A stretch of 64,000 nucleotides of DNA from Streptomyces sp. HUAS MG91 (GCF_040529335.1 NZ_CP159534.1:3596001-3660000), one strand, 5' to 3'. Shown: positions 26,032-38,016, numbered from the stretch's first letter. Made by a program: numbers and translations. Notes: generated by a model from the sequence alone, not told the origin.

Positions 26032-26889
26032 ATGACGTATGCCACAGGCAAGTACGGGGACATCGAGGAACTGCGCGGCCGGGCGGTGGAGCTGCGGCGC
26101 CGGGGGCTCAGCGTCCGTCAGATCCGCGACGAACTCGGTGTTCGCAACAAGGAACTACTCAGTCGGCTCCTGCGGGGCGAGCCCGCTCCGGAGTGGACGA
26201 AGCGCCCGAGAGCCAAGGACGACCTCAAAGAGCGCGCACGGGAGCTCCGCCGCCAGGGCTGGACGTACCGCCGGATCCAGGCCGAGCTGGGCTGCTCGAA
26301 GAGTTCGGTGTCGCTCTGGGTACGGGATCTGCCGCACCCGGTCCCCGAGCGGACACCGGAGGAGCAGCGAGCGGCCATGAACGCGGGCCTCGCCGAGCTG
26401 CGGGCGGCCCAGGACCGCGAGCGGCAGGCGACCAAGCGCACCGCCGCAGCCGCCGTCGGCGAACTCTCGGACCGCGAACTGTTCCTCCTGGGAGTCGGCC
26501 TGTACTGGGCCGAGGGCACCAAGGACAAGCCTCACGTGCGCCGCGAGATCGTCGAGTTCGTGAACAGCGACCCCGACGTGATCACGCTATACGTCGCCTG
26601 GCTCGACCTCCTGAAAGTCGACCGCGACCGGCTGCGCTGCCGGGTCATGATCCACGAGACCGCCGACGTGGACGCCGCCGAACGCTACTGGGCCGACATC
26701 GCCGGCGTCCCCCCTCACCGTTTCGGTAAATCGGTGCTCAAGAAGAACAACCCCGCGACCGTCCGCAAGAACGTAGGGGACACCTATCGGGGATGCCTCA
26801 CCATCCGGGTGCGACAAGGAGCCGACCTGTACCGTCGCATCGAAGGCTCTTGGTGCGGCATAGTGTTGGGAGCCCGGCCGAGGAACTGA
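26032..26889 (+). CDS. HTH DNA-binding protein with LAGLIDADG-like C-terminal domain
   Basis: 285 residues if ATG 26032 is used; an in-frame ATG at 25987 would add 15. Neither has a strong RBS. Two resolvase-like helix-turn-helices are visible: ELRRRGLSVRQIRDELGVRNKE (about 12-35) and ELRRQGWTYRRIQAELGCSKSSVSLWV (about 68-95). After a basic linker the C-terminal half (ELFLLGVGLYWAEGTK, VEFVNSDPDVITLYVAWLDLL, RVMIHE, RYWADIAGVP) has the look of a single LAGLIDADG-type endonuclease fold, though the acidic catalytic residues cannot be assigned with certainty. It ends 27 nt before tRNA-Gln. Function unknown; a transcription regulator of domesticated homing-endonuclease origin is one reading. Confidence 0.72.
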   Translation: MTYATGKYGDIEELRGRAVELRRRGLSVRQIRDELGVRNKELLSRLLRGEPAPEWTKRPRAKDDLKERARELRRQGWTYRRIQAELGCSKSSVSLWVRDLPHPVPERTPEEQRAAMNAGLAELRAAQDRERQATKRTAAAAVGELSDRELFLLGVGLYWAEGTKDKPHVRREIVEFVNSDPDVITLYVAWLDLLKVDRDRLRCRVMIHETADVDAAERYWADIAGVPPHRFGKSVLKKNNPATVRKNVGDTYRGCLTIRVRQGADLYRRIEGSWCGIVLGARPRN

Positions 26890-26916
26890 CGTAATGTCCG
26901 ATCTCGGTCGAAATAA

Positions 26917-26988
26917 TCCCCTGTGGTGTAATTGGCAGCACTGTGGCTTTTGGTGCCATCTGTCCGGGTTCGAGTCCTGGCGGGGGAG
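26917..26988 (+). tRNA. tRNA-Gln (anticodon TTG)
   Basis: Full cloverleaf of 72 nt. Acceptor TCCCCTG pairs with CGGGGGA, discriminator G73; anticodon stem GTGGC / GCCAT encloses loop TTTTGGT with anticodon TTG; T-arm CCGGG-TTCGAGT-CCTGG. CCA is not encoded. It sits between the HTH/LAGLIDADG-like gene and glmU. Confidence 0.96.
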
Positions 26989-27108
26989 CGCTGCTCGGTT
27001 CGGGTCCTGACCGCATCGGTCGGGACCCGCCCTTATTTCCACGCTCAAACCCCCCGGTATCCTGCGAATGTCCACCCCACATCGCATCCAGAGCCGAAGG
27101 GCACCCCC

Positions 27109-28566
27109 GTGAGCAGCGCCTCGAACCCGGCCGCCGTAGTCGTTCTCGCCGCGGGTGAGGGCACCCGCATGAAATCGGCCACCCCCAAAGTCCTCCACGA
27201 GCTCTGTGGCCGCTCGCTCGTCGGCCACGTACTGGCCGCCGCACGGGAGTTGAGCCCGGAGCGGCTCGTCGTGGTCGTCGGGCACGAGCGCGAGAAGGTC
27301 ACCGCGCACCTGAACACGATCGACGCCGACGCCCGCACCGCGGTGCAGCTCGAGCAGAACGGCACGGGCCACGCCGTCCGCACCGGCCTGGAGGACATCG
27401 ACCCGGCCGGCTCCCTCGACGGCACCGTGATCGTGGTCTGCGGCGACACGCCGCTGCTCACCGGCGGCACCCTGACCGACCTGGCCGCCACCCACGCCGC
27501 GGACGGCAACGCCGTGACGGTGCTGACCGCCGAGGTCCCCGACGCGACCGGCTACGGCCGCATCGTGCGCGAGGAGGGCACCGGCGCGGTGACCGCGATC
27601 GTCGAGCACAAGGACGCCACCGAGGCGCAGCGCGCGATCAGCGAGATCAACTCGGGCGTCTTCGCCTTCGACGGCCGTCTCCTGGCGGACGCCCTGAAGA
27701 AGGTCCGTACGGACAACAGCCAGGGCGAGGAGTACCTGACCGACGTCCTCGGCATCCTGCGCGAGGCCGGTCACCGGGTCGGGGCGTCGGTCGCCCGCGA
27801 CCACCGTGAGATCGCCGGGATCAACAACCGCGTCCAGCTGTCCGAGGCCGGCCGCATCCTGAACGACCGGCTGCTGGAGCGCGCGATGCTCGACGGCGTC
27901 ACGGTCGTCGACCCCGCGAGCACCTTCGTCGACGTCCAGGTCACCTTCGAGCGGGACGCCACGGTCCTGCCCGGCACGCAGCTGCACGGCACGACGCACC
28001 TCGCCGAGGGCGCGGTCGTCGGCCCGAACACCCGGCTGACGAACACGGTGGTGGGCGCGGGCGCCCGGGTCGACAACACGGTGGCGTACGACTCGGAGAT
28101 CGGCGCGCAGGCGTCGGTCGGCCCGTTCGCGTACCTGCGCCCCGGCACACGCCTCGGCCTCAAGTCCAAGATCGGTACGTACGTCGAGACCAAGAACGCG
28201 ACGATCGGCGACGGCACGAAGGTCCCGCACCTGTCCTACGTGGGTGACGCGACGATCGGTGACTTCACCAACATCGGTGCCGCCAGCGTCTTCGTGAACT
28301 ACGACGGCGAGAGCAAGCACCACACGACGGTGGGGTCGCACTGCAAGACCGGATCGGACAACATGTTTGTGGCGCCTGTCACGGTCGGGGACGGTGCGTA
28401 CACCGCCGCGGGCTCGGTGATCACGAAGGACGTACCGGCCGGTTCGCTGGCCGTGGCCCGGGGCCAGCAAAGGAATATCGAGGGTTGGGTGGCCCGTAAG
28501 CGTCCCGGGAGCGCGGCCGCGAAGGCGGCCGAAGCCGCTGCTCGGGAGCCCGGCAGCGAGGGCTGA
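27109..28566 (+). CDS. glmU: Bifunctional GlmU (glucosamine-1-P acetyltransferase / GlcNAc-1-P uridyltransferase)
   Basis: Makes UDP-GlcNAc for peptidoglycan in two steps. 485 residues from GTG 27109 (AAGGGC upstream). N-terminal pyrophosphorylase has LAAGEGTRMKSATPKVLHEL, the UTP-binding QLEQNGTGHAV and VCGDTPLL; the C-terminal left-handed beta-helix has hexapeptide repeats and the acetyltransferase residues in GTYVETKNATIGDG, NIGAASVFVNYDGESKH and TVGDGAYTAAGSVITKDVP. Length is typical of actinobacteria, with a short Ala-rich tail. Followed by prs after 120 bp, as in other Streptomyces. Confidence 0.97.
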   Translation: MSSASNPAAVVVLAAGEGTRMKSATPKVLHELCGRSLVGHVLAAARELSPERLVVVVGHEREKVTAHLNTIDADARTAVQLEQNGTGHAVRTGLEDIDPAGSLDGTVIVVCGDTPLLTGGTLTDLAATHAADGNAVTVLTAEVPDATGYGRIVREEGTGAVTAIVEHKDATEAQRAISEINSGVFAFDGRLLADALKKVRTDNSQGEEYLTDVLGILREAGHRVGASVARDHREIAGINNRVQLSEAGRILNDRLLERAMLDGVTVVDPASTFVDVQVTFERDATVLPGTQLHGTTHLAEGAVVGPNTRLTNTVVGAGARVDNTVAYDSEIGAQASVGPFAYLRPGTRLGLKSKIGTYVETKNATIGDGTKVPHLSYVGDATIGDFTNIGAASVFVNYDGESKHHTTVGSHCKTGSDNMFVAPVTVGDGAYTAAGSVITKDVPAGSLAVARGQQRNIEGWVARKRPGSAAAKAAEAAAREPGSEG

Positions 28567-28686
28567 CCGGAAACAGGTGCGTCCGACACGGCGTACCGTG
28601 ATAGGTGCACACGATTCGCCTGGCTCGCTGCTATAGGGACGCGCGGGCAGCTGCGGCGGACGAACTCGTCTGAGGAGACTAGTGCT

Positions 28687-29664
28687 GTGACCGGGATCAA
28701 GACGACCGGCGAGAAGAAGCTGATGCTCTTCTCCGGCCGCGCCCACCCCGAGCTTGCCGAGGAGGTCGCGCACCAGCTCGGTGTCGGGATCGTTCCGACC
28801 AAGGCTTTCGACTTCGCCAACGGTGAGATCTACGTCCGCTACCAGGAGTCCGCTCGTGGCGCCGACTGCTTCCTGATCCAGAGCCACACGGCTCCGATCA
28901 ACAAGTGGATCATGGAGCAGCTCATCATGATCGACGCGCTGAAGCGCGCGTCGGCCCGCTCCATCACCGTCATCGTGCCGTTCTACGGTTACGCGCGGCA
29001 GGACAAGAAGCACCGCGGACGTGAACCGATCTCGGCGCGTCTGATCGCGGACCTGCTGAAGACGGCGGGTGCCGACCGGATCCTGACGATCGACCTGCAC
29101 ACGGACCAGATCCAGGGCTTCTTCGACGGCCCGGTGGACCACCTGTTCGCGCTGCCGATCCTGGCGGACTACGTGGGTGCGAAGGTCGACCGCGACAAGC
29201 TGACGGTGGTCTCGCCGGACGCCGGCCGCGTGCGCGTCGCCGACCGCTGGTGCGACCGTCTGGGCGCGCCGCTGGCGATCGTCCACAAGCGCCGTGACAA
29301 GGACGTCGCGAACCAGGTGACCGTGCACGAGGTCGTCGGTGACGTGAAGGGCCGGGTCTGCGTCCTGGTGGACGACATGATCGACACCGGTGGCACGATC
29401 TGCGCCGCCGCGGACGCCCTGTTCGCGCACGGCGCCGAGGACGTCATCGTGACGGCGACGCACGGTGTGCTGTCGGGTCCGGCGGCGGACCGTCTGAAGA
29501 ACTCGAAGGTGAGCGAGTTCGTCTTCACGAACACGCTGCCGACGCCGAACGAGCTGGAGCTCGACAAGATCACGGTCCTGTCGATCGCTCCGACGATCGC
29601 CTCCGCGGTGCGCGAGGTCTTCGAGGACGGCTCGGTCACCAGCCTCTTCGAGGGCGAAGCCTGA
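28687..29664 (+). CDS. prs: Ribose-phosphate pyrophosphokinase (PRPP synthetase)
   Basis: Makes PRPP from ribose 5-phosphate and ATP for nucleotide, His and Trp synthesis. 325 residues from GTG 28687, RBS GAGGAG. Seen: LFSGRAHPELAEEVA, FANGEIYVRYQESARG, the pyrophosphate-loop region GYARQDKKHRGREPISA, TIDLHTDQIQGFF, and the PRPP signature VLVDDMIDTGGTI. Class I enzyme length. Downstream of glmU; a GC-rich hairpin leader lies between it and rplY. Confidence 0.97.
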   Translation: MTGIKTTGEKKLMLFSGRAHPELAEEVAHQLGVGIVPTKAFDFANGEIYVRYQESARGADCFLIQSHTAPINKWIMEQLIMIDALKRASARSITVIVPFYGYARQDKKHRGREPISARLIADLLKTAGADRILTIDLHTDQIQGFFDGPVDHLFALPILADYVGAKVDRDKLTVVSPDAGRVRVADRWCDRLGAPLAIVHKRRDKDVANQVTVHEVVGDVKGRVCVLVDDMIDTGGTICAAADALFAHGAEDVIVTATHGVLSGPAADRLKNSKVSEFVFTNTLPTPNELELDKITVLSIAPTIASAVREVFEDGSVTSLFEGEA

Positions 29665-29690
29665 TCACGCCGTAGAAGATCCATTTGGGT

Positions 29691-29742
29691 GCGGCCTTCC
29701 TCTCCGGGTAATCTGTTGAAGTTGCTCGGCGAGGGAGGCCGC
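29691..29742 (+). promoter_or_regulatory. Long-range hairpin in the prs-rplY intergenic leader
   Basis: Arms GCGGCCTTCCTC (29691-29702) and GAGGGAGGCCGC (29731-29742) pair over 12 bp with one G-T, closing a 28-nt loop. It could be the prs terminator or part of the rplY leader. Confidence 0.4.
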
Positions 29743-29852
29743 TCTTCTGTTCTCAGAGGATGCGGCGGTCCGTTATCGACGCGCTCTTCGTAGCAGGCCG
29801 TTCGTGGCCGGGTGACCTTTCCCCCGAGAGATCTACGAGGAGTTGAGAGCAC

Positions 29853-30446
29853 ATGTCCGAGGTCAAGCTCGCCGCTGAGACCCGTTCCGAGTTCGGCAAG
29901 GGTGCCGCCCGCCGCATCCGCCGTGAGAACAAGGTTCCCGGTGTGGTCTACGGCCACGGTGCCGACCCGGTCCACATCACGCTGCCGGGCCACGAGCTGC
30001 TGCTCGCCCTGCGCACCCCGAACGTCCTGCTGTCCCTGGACATCGACGGCAAGAACGAGCTGGCGATCCCGAAGGCCGTGCAGCGTGACCCGCTGAAGGG
30101 CTTCCTGGAGCACGTCGACCTGCTCCTCGTGAAGCGCGGCGAGAAGGTCACCGTCGAGCTCCCCATCGTCGTCGAGGGCGAGCTGGCCCCGGGTGCGAAC
30201 CTGCTGGAGCACGTCCTGAACACGCTGGCCGTCGAGACCGAGGCCACGCACATCCCCGAGTCGGTCACCATCTCCGTGGCCGGCCTGGACGCCGGTGACT
30301 CGGTGATCGCCAAGGACGTCGAGCTGCCCAAGGGCACCACGCTGGCCGTCGACGAGGACGCCGTCGTCCTCCAGGTCCTGGCCGCGCAGGCCGAGGAGGC
30401 CCCGGCCGAGGGTGCCGAGGGCGACGAGGCCGCCGCGGAGGCCTGA
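29853..30446 (+). CDS. rplY: 50S ribosomal protein L25/general stress protein Ctc
   Basis: Binds 5S rRNA in the large subunit. 197 residues, RBS GAGGAG. The N-terminal L25 domain (about 1-95) has RSEFGKGAARRIRRENKVPGVVYG; the C-terminal TL5/Ctc domain (about 96-185) has LVKRGEKVTVELPIVVEGE and THIPESVTISVAGLDAGD; the tail is acidic Ala/Glu-rich. The long Ctc form is normal in actinobacteria. Followed by a strong terminator and pth. Confidence 0.96.
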   Translation: MSEVKLAAETRSEFGKGAARRIRRENKVPGVVYGHGADPVHITLPGHELLLALRTPNVLLSLDIDGKNELAIPKAVQRDPLKGFLEHVDLLLVKRGEKVTVELPIVVEGELAPGANLLEHVLNTLAVETEATHIPESVTISVAGLDAGDSVIAKDVELPKGTTLAVDEDAVVLQVLAAQAEEAPAEGAEGDEAAAEA

Positions 30447-30472
30447 GCCGTCTAGTTTTTTCGACGCTCTGT

Positions 30473-30503
30473 ACGGGGTGGTGGGCCGAGCCCACCACCC
30501 CGT
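30473..30503 (+). terminator. Terminator after rplY
   Basis: Perfect 14-bp stem ACGGGGTGGTGGGC / GCCCACCACCCCGT with loop CGA, 27 nt after the rplY stop; a short T-run precedes it rather than follows. Confidence 0.8.
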
Positions 30504-30545
30504 TCGGCTCTCTTCCCCCGCTCCCCTGATCCCGAAAGAAGGCTC

Positions 30546-31139
30546 ATGTCCGACGAGAACGCTCCCTGGCTCATCGCCGGGCTGGGCAACCCCGGTCCCG
30601 AGTACGCGATGAACCGGCACAACGTCGGTTTCATGGTGGCCGATCTGCTGGCCCGGCGGATGGGCGCCAAGTTCAAGCGGGCGACCAAGGGGCAGGCGCA
30701 GGTCGTGGAGGGGCGGATCGGCCCGCCCGGGCCCGCCAACCGCCGGGTGATCCTCGCCAAGCCGATGTCGTACATGAACGTCTCGGGCGGGCCGGTGACG
30801 GCGCTGCGCGACTTCTACAAGGTGCCGACGGACCGCATCGTGGCCGTCCACGACGAGCTGGACATCGACTACGGGGTGCTGCGGCTGAAGCTGGGCGGCG
30901 GCGACAACGGGCACAACGGGCTGAAGTCGATGACCAAGGCGATGGGCCCCGGCTATCACCGGGTGCGGTTCGGGATCGGGCGGCCGCCGGGCCGCATGCA
31001 GGTCGCGGACTTCGTGCTGAAGGACTTCTCGTCGGCGGAGCGCAAGGAGCTGGACTACTTCGTGGACCGGGCGGCCGACGCGGTCGAGGCGCTGGTCACG
31101 GAAGGGCTGGAGCGCGCCCAGTCCTCGTACAACAGTTGA
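30546..31139 (+). CDS. pth: Peptidyl-tRNA hydrolase
   Basis: Releases tRNA from drop-off peptidyl-tRNA. 197 residues, RBS AAAGAAGG. Conserved motifs: [22 protein letters not shown] (with Asn and the catalytic His22-equivalent), [26 protein letters not shown] (Asp), [12 protein letters not shown] and [18 protein letters not shown]. All active-site residues are present and the length is usual. Confidence 0.97.
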   Translation: MSDENAPWLIAGLGNPGPEYAMNRHNVGFMVADLLARRMGAKFKRATKGQAQVVEGRIGPPGPANRRVILAKPMSYMNVSGGPVTALRDFYKVPTDRIVAVHDELDIDYGVLRLKLGGGDNGHNGLKSMTKAMGPGYHRVRFGIGRPPGRMQVADFVLKDFSSAERKELDYFVDRAADAVEALVTEGLERAQSSYNS

Positions 31140-31189
31140 TCGTGTACGACAGTTGACCGTTGACGGGTTCATGGCCAAGGATCCCGGCC

Positions 31190-31654
31190 ATGGCTTCAGC
31201 GGTGTCGGTCTCGCGGCAGGTCGTGTCGGCGGCTCTTGCCCTGCTTCTGCTGGTCGCGGGGTTCTGGGCGTCCTGGGGGACGGCTCAGCACGTGATCTTC
31301 CAGACGGGTCGGGAGCACGGTCACGTGCTGCTGGACCGGTGTGACGGCGGGACGTGCGGCGGGGCGTTCGAGCCGTCCGCCGAGGGGCCGGTGCGCACCC
31401 CGAAGGTGACGATGGACCGCTCGGTCGGCGAGAAGAAGGGCGCCCGGCTGCCCGTGGTGATCAAGCCGGACACGGCGCAGGCCGTGCGGGTCGGTCCGGC
31501 CGGGTTCTTCAAGGCGTGGATCCCGCTGGGCGGGGCGCTGCTGCTGGCGTCGGTGGTGATCGCGGGCGGGATGCGCCACCGGCGCCTCGCGTGGATCACG
31601 GGAGGCGCCGGGGCGGTTCTGCTGTCGGCGGCCTGGGCCACCCTGAGTCTCTAG
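31190..31654 (+). CDS. Small membrane protein with extracytoplasmic domain
   Basis: 154 residues from ATG 31190 (AAGGA 9 nt upstream; an upstream in-frame start at 31160 lacks an RBS). One TM helix at about 10-30, an extracytoplasmic stretch with Cys pair (DRCDGGTCGG) and Lys-rich segment, then two closely spaced TM helices at about 105-125 and 133-152. No family recognised; the small Cys-pair loop might form a disulphide. Convergent with ppc, with only one base between the stops and no visible terminator. Confidence 0.75.
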   Translation: MASAVSVSRQVVSAALALLLLVAGFWASWGTAQHVIFQTGREHGHVLLDRCDGGTCGGAFEPSAEGPVRTPKVTMDRSVGEKKGARLPVVIKPDTAQAVRVGPAGFFKAWIPLGGALLLASVVIAGGMRHRRLAWITGGAGAVLLSAAWATLSL

Positions 31655-31655
31655 G

Positions 31656-34394
<2,739 letters not shown>

Positions 34395-34753
34395 AGGTGC
34401 GGCTCCTTGCAGTGGTGAAGCACGTCTGGAGGGAAGGATCCCCTGAACCGGGTACTAGTCCGGGGTGGAGATTCGAAGCGGACCGCGCTGTCCGACCGTT
34501 CCCCAGGATATGTGCCCGTGCTCTTGGCGCGGGCCGGGGCCTCTTGCCGCCTGTCAGCGCGCTGCCATACTTACGACGCCGTAGGTTACGGAACCGTAGG
34601 AATGACGGTGACGCGCTGTCGGTGGTCTCGGTGGCTCCCGCGGACCCCGTGGGATCCCGGAGGATCTCCTGACCCGTCCAGGCCCTCCTCAATCCTTGAT
34701 TTATCTCACCCCTCGACGATTCATCTCACCCCTCGACATACAGGGACGCCCCC
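34395..34753. other. 359-bp divergent region ppc / desaturase
   Basis: No gene seen. It holds the two tandem palindromes at 34572-34598, a possible promoter TTGCCG (34544-34549) / ATACTT (34567-34572) reading towards the desaturase, and a 14-bp direct repeat TCTCACCCCTCGAC at about 34704-34717 and 34724-34737 in the desaturase leader. Confidence 0.5.
34572..34598 (+). promoter_or_regulatory. Tandem palindromic operator, probable TetR site
   Basis: Two 12-bp palindromes TACGACGCCGTA (34572-34583) and TACGGAACCGTA (34587-34598), both of form TACG-N4-CGTA with centres 15 bp apart. They overlap the downstream edge of a putative -10, as expected for repression. The TetR gene directly downstream of the desaturase is the obvious candidate binder (inference). 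Confidence 0.6.
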
Positions 34754-35752
34754 ATGGCCACAAGCCCCGATGTGATCGACGACGCCCCCCGTCAGAGTCA
34801 GCCGTCCGCCGATGCCGCCGCCGCGCTGCCGTCGGCGACGCTGGGCGGTGAGCAGAAGCGCTCGCTGGAGCAGATCACGCTGCTCCTGTTCATCATCGTG
34901 CCGTTCCTGGCCCTGGTCGCGGCGGTGCCGCTGACCTGGGGCTGGGGTGTCAGCTGGCTGGACATCGGCCTGCTGGTGCTCTTCTACTACATCGGCTGCC
35001 ACGGCATCACGATCGGTTTCCACCGCTACTTCACGCATGGTTCCTTCAAGGCGAAGCGTCCGCTGCGGATCGCGCTGGCGGTCATGGGGTCGCTCGCGGT
35101 GGAGGGCCCGCTGGTCCGCTGGGTCGCCGACCATCGCAAGCACCACAGGTTCTCCGACGCGGAGGGCGACCCGCACTCGCCGTGGCGGTTCGGGGAGACG
35201 GTCCCGGCGCTGATGAAGGGCCTGTGGTGGGCGCACATCGGCTGGATGTTCGACGAGGAGCAGACGTCGCAGGAGAAGTACGCGCCGGACCTGATCAAGG
35301 ATCCGGCGATCCGGGCGATCTCGCGTCAGTTCGTCATGTGGACGCTCGTCTCGCTGTTCCTGCCCGCGCTGATCGGCGGTCTGGTGACGATGTCCTGGTG
35401 GGGCGCGTTCACGGCGTTCTTCTGGGGCTCGCTGGTGCGGGTCGCGCTGCTGCACCACGTGACCTGGTCGATCAACTCGATCTGTCACGCGGTCGGCAAG
35501 CGCCCCTTCAAGTCCCGCGACCGCTCCGGGAACGTGTGGTGGCTGGCCGTGCTGTCCTGCGGCGAGTCCTGGCACAACCTGCACCACGCGGACCCCACCT
35601 CGGCGCGGCACGGCGTGATGCGCGGCCAGGTCGACTCCTCGGCGCGGCTGATCCGCTGGTTCGAGCGGGCGGGCTGGGCGTACGACGTGCGCTGGCCGTC
35701 GAAGGACCGCATCGCGTCGCGCCGCAAGGCTGATGCCGCCGACGCCGCGTGA
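34754..35752 (+). CDS. Acyl-CoA/fatty-acid desaturase (membrane di-iron)
   Basis: Introduces a double bond into membrane acyl chains. 332 residues. Four TM helices in two pairs (about 45-90 and 195-235) frame the three His boxes: HRYFTH, HRKHH and, after the last TM pair, HNLHH (in ESWHNLHHADPTSARHG). Spacing fits stearoyl-CoA delta-9 type desaturases. It is followed within 12 nt by a TetR regulator, so the two are likely one transcript. Confidence 0.93.
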   Translation: MATSPDVIDDAPRQSQPSADAAAALPSATLGGEQKRSLEQITLLLFIIVPFLALVAAVPLTWGWGVSWLDIGLLVLFYYIGCHGITIGFHRYFTHGSFKAKRPLRIALAVMGSLAVEGPLVRWVADHRKHHRFSDAEGDPHSPWRFGETVPALMKGLWWAHIGWMFDEEQTSQEKYAPDLIKDPAIRAISRQFVMWTLVSLFLPALIGGLVTMSWWGAFTAFFWGSLVRVALLHHVTWSINSICHAVGKRPFKSRDRSGNVWWLAVLSCGESWHNLHHADPTSARHGVMRGQVDSSARLIRWFERAGWAYDVRWPSKDRIASRRKADAADAA

Positions 35753-35764
35753 CCCCGGCACGGC

Positions 35765-36448
35765 ATGATGGGTGACGTGGCGACCGACTCAAGCACCCCG
35801 AGCACTGACAGGCCCGAGAAGCCACGGCGCGCGCGCCGTACGCGGATGACGGGGGCGGAGCGCCGGCAGCAGTTGCTGGAGATCGGCCGCACCGTCTTCG
35901 CCGCGAAGGGGTTCGAGGGCACCTCGGTGGAGGAGATCGCGGCGAAGGCCGGGGTCTCCAAGCCGGTGGTGTACGAGCACTTCGGCGGCAAGGAGGGCCT
36001 GTACGCGGTCGTCGTGGACCGGGAGATGCGCCAGCTCCTCGACATGGTGACCGGGTCGCTGACGGCCGGGCATCCGCGCGAGCTGTGCGAGCAGGCGGCG
36101 TTCGCGCTCCTCGACTACATCGAGGAGTACACGGACGGTTTCCGCATCCTGGTCCGTGACTCCCCCATCCCGCAGTCCACCGGTTCCTTCGCCTCCCTCA
36201 TCTCGGACATCGCCACGCAGGTGGAGGACATCCTGGGCCGGGAGTTCAAGGCCCGGGGCTTCGATCCGAAGCTGGCGCCGATGTACGCGCAGGCGCTGGT
36301 CGGCATGGTGGCGCTGACCGGCCAGTGGTGGCTGGACGCCCGCAAGCCGAAGAAGGCCGAGGTCGCCGCCCACCTGGTCAATCTGGCCTGGCACGGCCTG
36401 GACGGCCTGGAGCCGAAGCCCCGCCTGATAGGGCACCGGAAGGCCTAG
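35765..36448 (+). CDS. TetR family regulator, probable repressor of the desaturase
   Basis: 227 residues. After a basic N-terminal extension comes the TetR helix-turn-helix: RRQQLLEIGRTVFAAKGFEGTSVEEIAAKAGVSKPVVYEHFGGKEGLYAVV (shown in parts: TSVEEIAAKAGVS and VVYEHFGGKEGLY). The C-terminal ligand domain is all-alpha with LLDYIEEYTDGFRILVRD. Start uncertain: ATG 35765 or 35768, or GTG 35777. Being co-directional with and adjacent to a desaturase, it may sense acyl-CoA as DesT does in Pseudomonas (analogy). Confidence 0.88.
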   Translation: MMGDVATDSSTPSTDRPEKPRRARRTRMTGAERRQQLLEIGRTVFAAKGFEGTSVEEIAAKAGVSKPVVYEHFGGKEGLYAVVVDREMRQLLDMVTGSLTAGHPRELCEQAAFALLDYIEEYTDGFRILVRDSPIPQSTGSFASLISDIATQVEDILGREFKARGFDPKLAPMYAQALVGMVALTGQWWLDARKPKKAEVAAHLVNLAWHGLDGLEPKPRLIGHRKA

Positions 36449-36453
36449 AGCCC

Positions 36454-36491
36454 GGGCGCGGGGAACCGCGCGACCGGCCACGACGAAACGG
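36454..36491 (+). repeat. Interspersed GC-rich repeat, copy 5
   Basis: GGGCGCGGGGAACCGCGCG followed by ACCGGCCACGACG, 6 nt after the TetR stop. Confidence 0.75.
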
Positions 36492-36615
36492 CAATGAACC
36501 GGCAACAAACCCTTCGTGCTCCGTGCATGGACCCCCGGTGGACCCGCACATAGCGTTCTCGTACCGACAGCACCGCCATCGCCGTCCCGTACGCAGACGA
36601 GAGGGTTAGATTGTC

Positions 36616-38016
36616 ATGAGCACGTCTAGCACGTCCGGCAGCACATCGGGCCCCACCCGCCGCGGCATCCTCGGCACCGCGGCAGCCGTCGCCGCCGGCG
36701 CCACCCTGCCCGCGCTCGCCGCCTCCCCCGCCCGCGCCGCCGCCCGGCCCAACATCCTGCTGATCGTCACCGACGACCAGCCCAAGCAGACCGAGTGGGC
36801 CACCCCGAAAACCGTCTCCTGGCTGGCCGGCCAGGGCGTGCGCTTCACCAACGGGCACGTCACGACCCCGCTGTGCGCCCCGTCGCGGTCCTCGGTCTTC
36901 TCCGGCCGCTTCGCCCACAACCACGGCGTCCGCAACAACGGCGCCTCGCACGCCCTCGACCAGCACACCACCCTCCAGCGGTACCTGAAGGAGGCCGGCT
37001 ACCGCACGGGCCTGTTCGGCAAGTACCTCAACTCCTGGAACGTCGCCGACAACCCGCCGCACTTCGAGGACTTCGCCCTGCTCAGACCCTCGTACGTGGA
37101 CGGCACGTTCAACGTGAACGGGACCGTGCAGACGATCGACGGCTACACCACCACCGTGGTCAGGAACCGCACCCTCGCCTTCCTGGAGAAGGCCCGCACC
37201 GACGACCGCCCCTGGTTCGCCTACGTCACCCCCTACGCCTCGCACGGCCCCCGCACCCCGGAGGCCAAGTACGCCGGGACCGACGTGCCCGCCTGGGACG
37301 GCCGCCCCTCCGTCCCCGAGGACGACCGCAGCGACAAGCCGCCGTACGTCCGCAACGCCACCCAGACCCTGGCCGACGGCCGCCGGGTGCGCGCCGAGCA
37401 GCTGCGCACCCTGCGCTCGGTGGACGACGCGGTACAGGCGTTCCACGACAAGCTCGCGGCGCTCGGACAGCTGGACAACACCCTCGTCATCTACATCGGC
37501 GACAACGGCTTCAACTGGGCCGACCACGGCCTGACCGGCAAGGGCGTCCCCTACCGCCCCGCCCACGAGGTGCCGTTCTACCTCTCCTGGCCCGGCGGCG
37601 GGCTCGGCGGCGGCACCACCGACAACCGCATCGTCGCGAACATCGACATCGCCCCGACCGTCCTCGACGCGGCCGGCATCAGCCCGGACACCCCGCACGA
37701 CGGCCGCTCCCTGCTCAGCGGCTACTCCCGCGACCACCTGCTCATCGAGTGGTGGAAGCAGGGCACGGGGGCCGGCCAGAAGACCTGGTCGTCGTACGTC
37801 TCCAAGGACCGCCAGTACACCGAGTACTACGACCTGCACACCGACGCCTCCGGCACGGTGACCGGCACCGGACAGGTGGGCTTCCGCGAGTACTACGACC
37901 TTCAGGCGGACCCCTACCAGCTGAGCAACAGCCTCTACCAGGCCACGCCCGCGGACGAGCGGGCCCTCGGGATCCCGGGTCTCGCGGCCGCCCTGGCGGC
38001 GGACCGCACCGCCTGA
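36616..38016 (+). CDS. Secreted sulfatase (Tat signal)
   Basis: Arylsulfatase-type hydrolase of sulfate esters. 466 residues. The Tat signal peptide ([12 protein letters not shown]...ASPARA, about 15-45) precedes the sulfatase fold: [10 protein letters not shown] (metal-binding Asp pair), the formylglycine motif CAPSR in [40 protein letters not shown] and [14 protein letters not shown]. The C-terminal [11 protein letters not shown] is typical of the family. The key Cys must be converted to formylglycine, and the enzyme that does this is encoded next (41-nt gap). Confidence 0.92.
   Translation: MSTSSTSGSTSGPTRRGILGTAAAVAAGATLPALAASPARAAARPNILLIVTDDQPKQTEWATPKTVSWLAGQGVRFTNGHVTTPLCAPSRSSVFSGRFAHNHGVRNNGASHALDQHTTLQRYLKEAGYRTGLFGKYLNSWNVADNPPHFEDFALLRPSYVDGTFNVNGTVQTIDGYTTTVVRNRTLAFLEKARTDDRPWFAYVTPYASHGPRTPEAKYAGTDVPAWDGRPSVPEDDRSDKPPYVRNATQTLADGRRVRAEQLRTLRSVDDAVQAFHDKLAALGQLDNTLVIYIGDNGFNWADHGLTGKGVPYRPAHEVPFYLSWPGGGLGGGTTDNRIVANIDIAPTVLDAAGISPDTPHDGRSLLSGYSRDHLLIEWWKQGTGAGQKTWSSYVSKDRQYTEYYDLHTDASGTVTGTGQVGFREYYDLQADPYQLSNSLYQATPADERALGIPGLAAALAADRTA

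Noticed and set aside
26917..26988. tRNA-Gln as an integration site for a mobile element
   Set aside because: No second copy of the tRNA 3' end, no integrase and core genes follow directly.
26587..29463. 958-codon minus-strand open frame across glmU and prs
   Set aside because: Antisense to well-conserved genes and a tRNA; Val/Asp/Arg/Gly composition typical of shadow frames.
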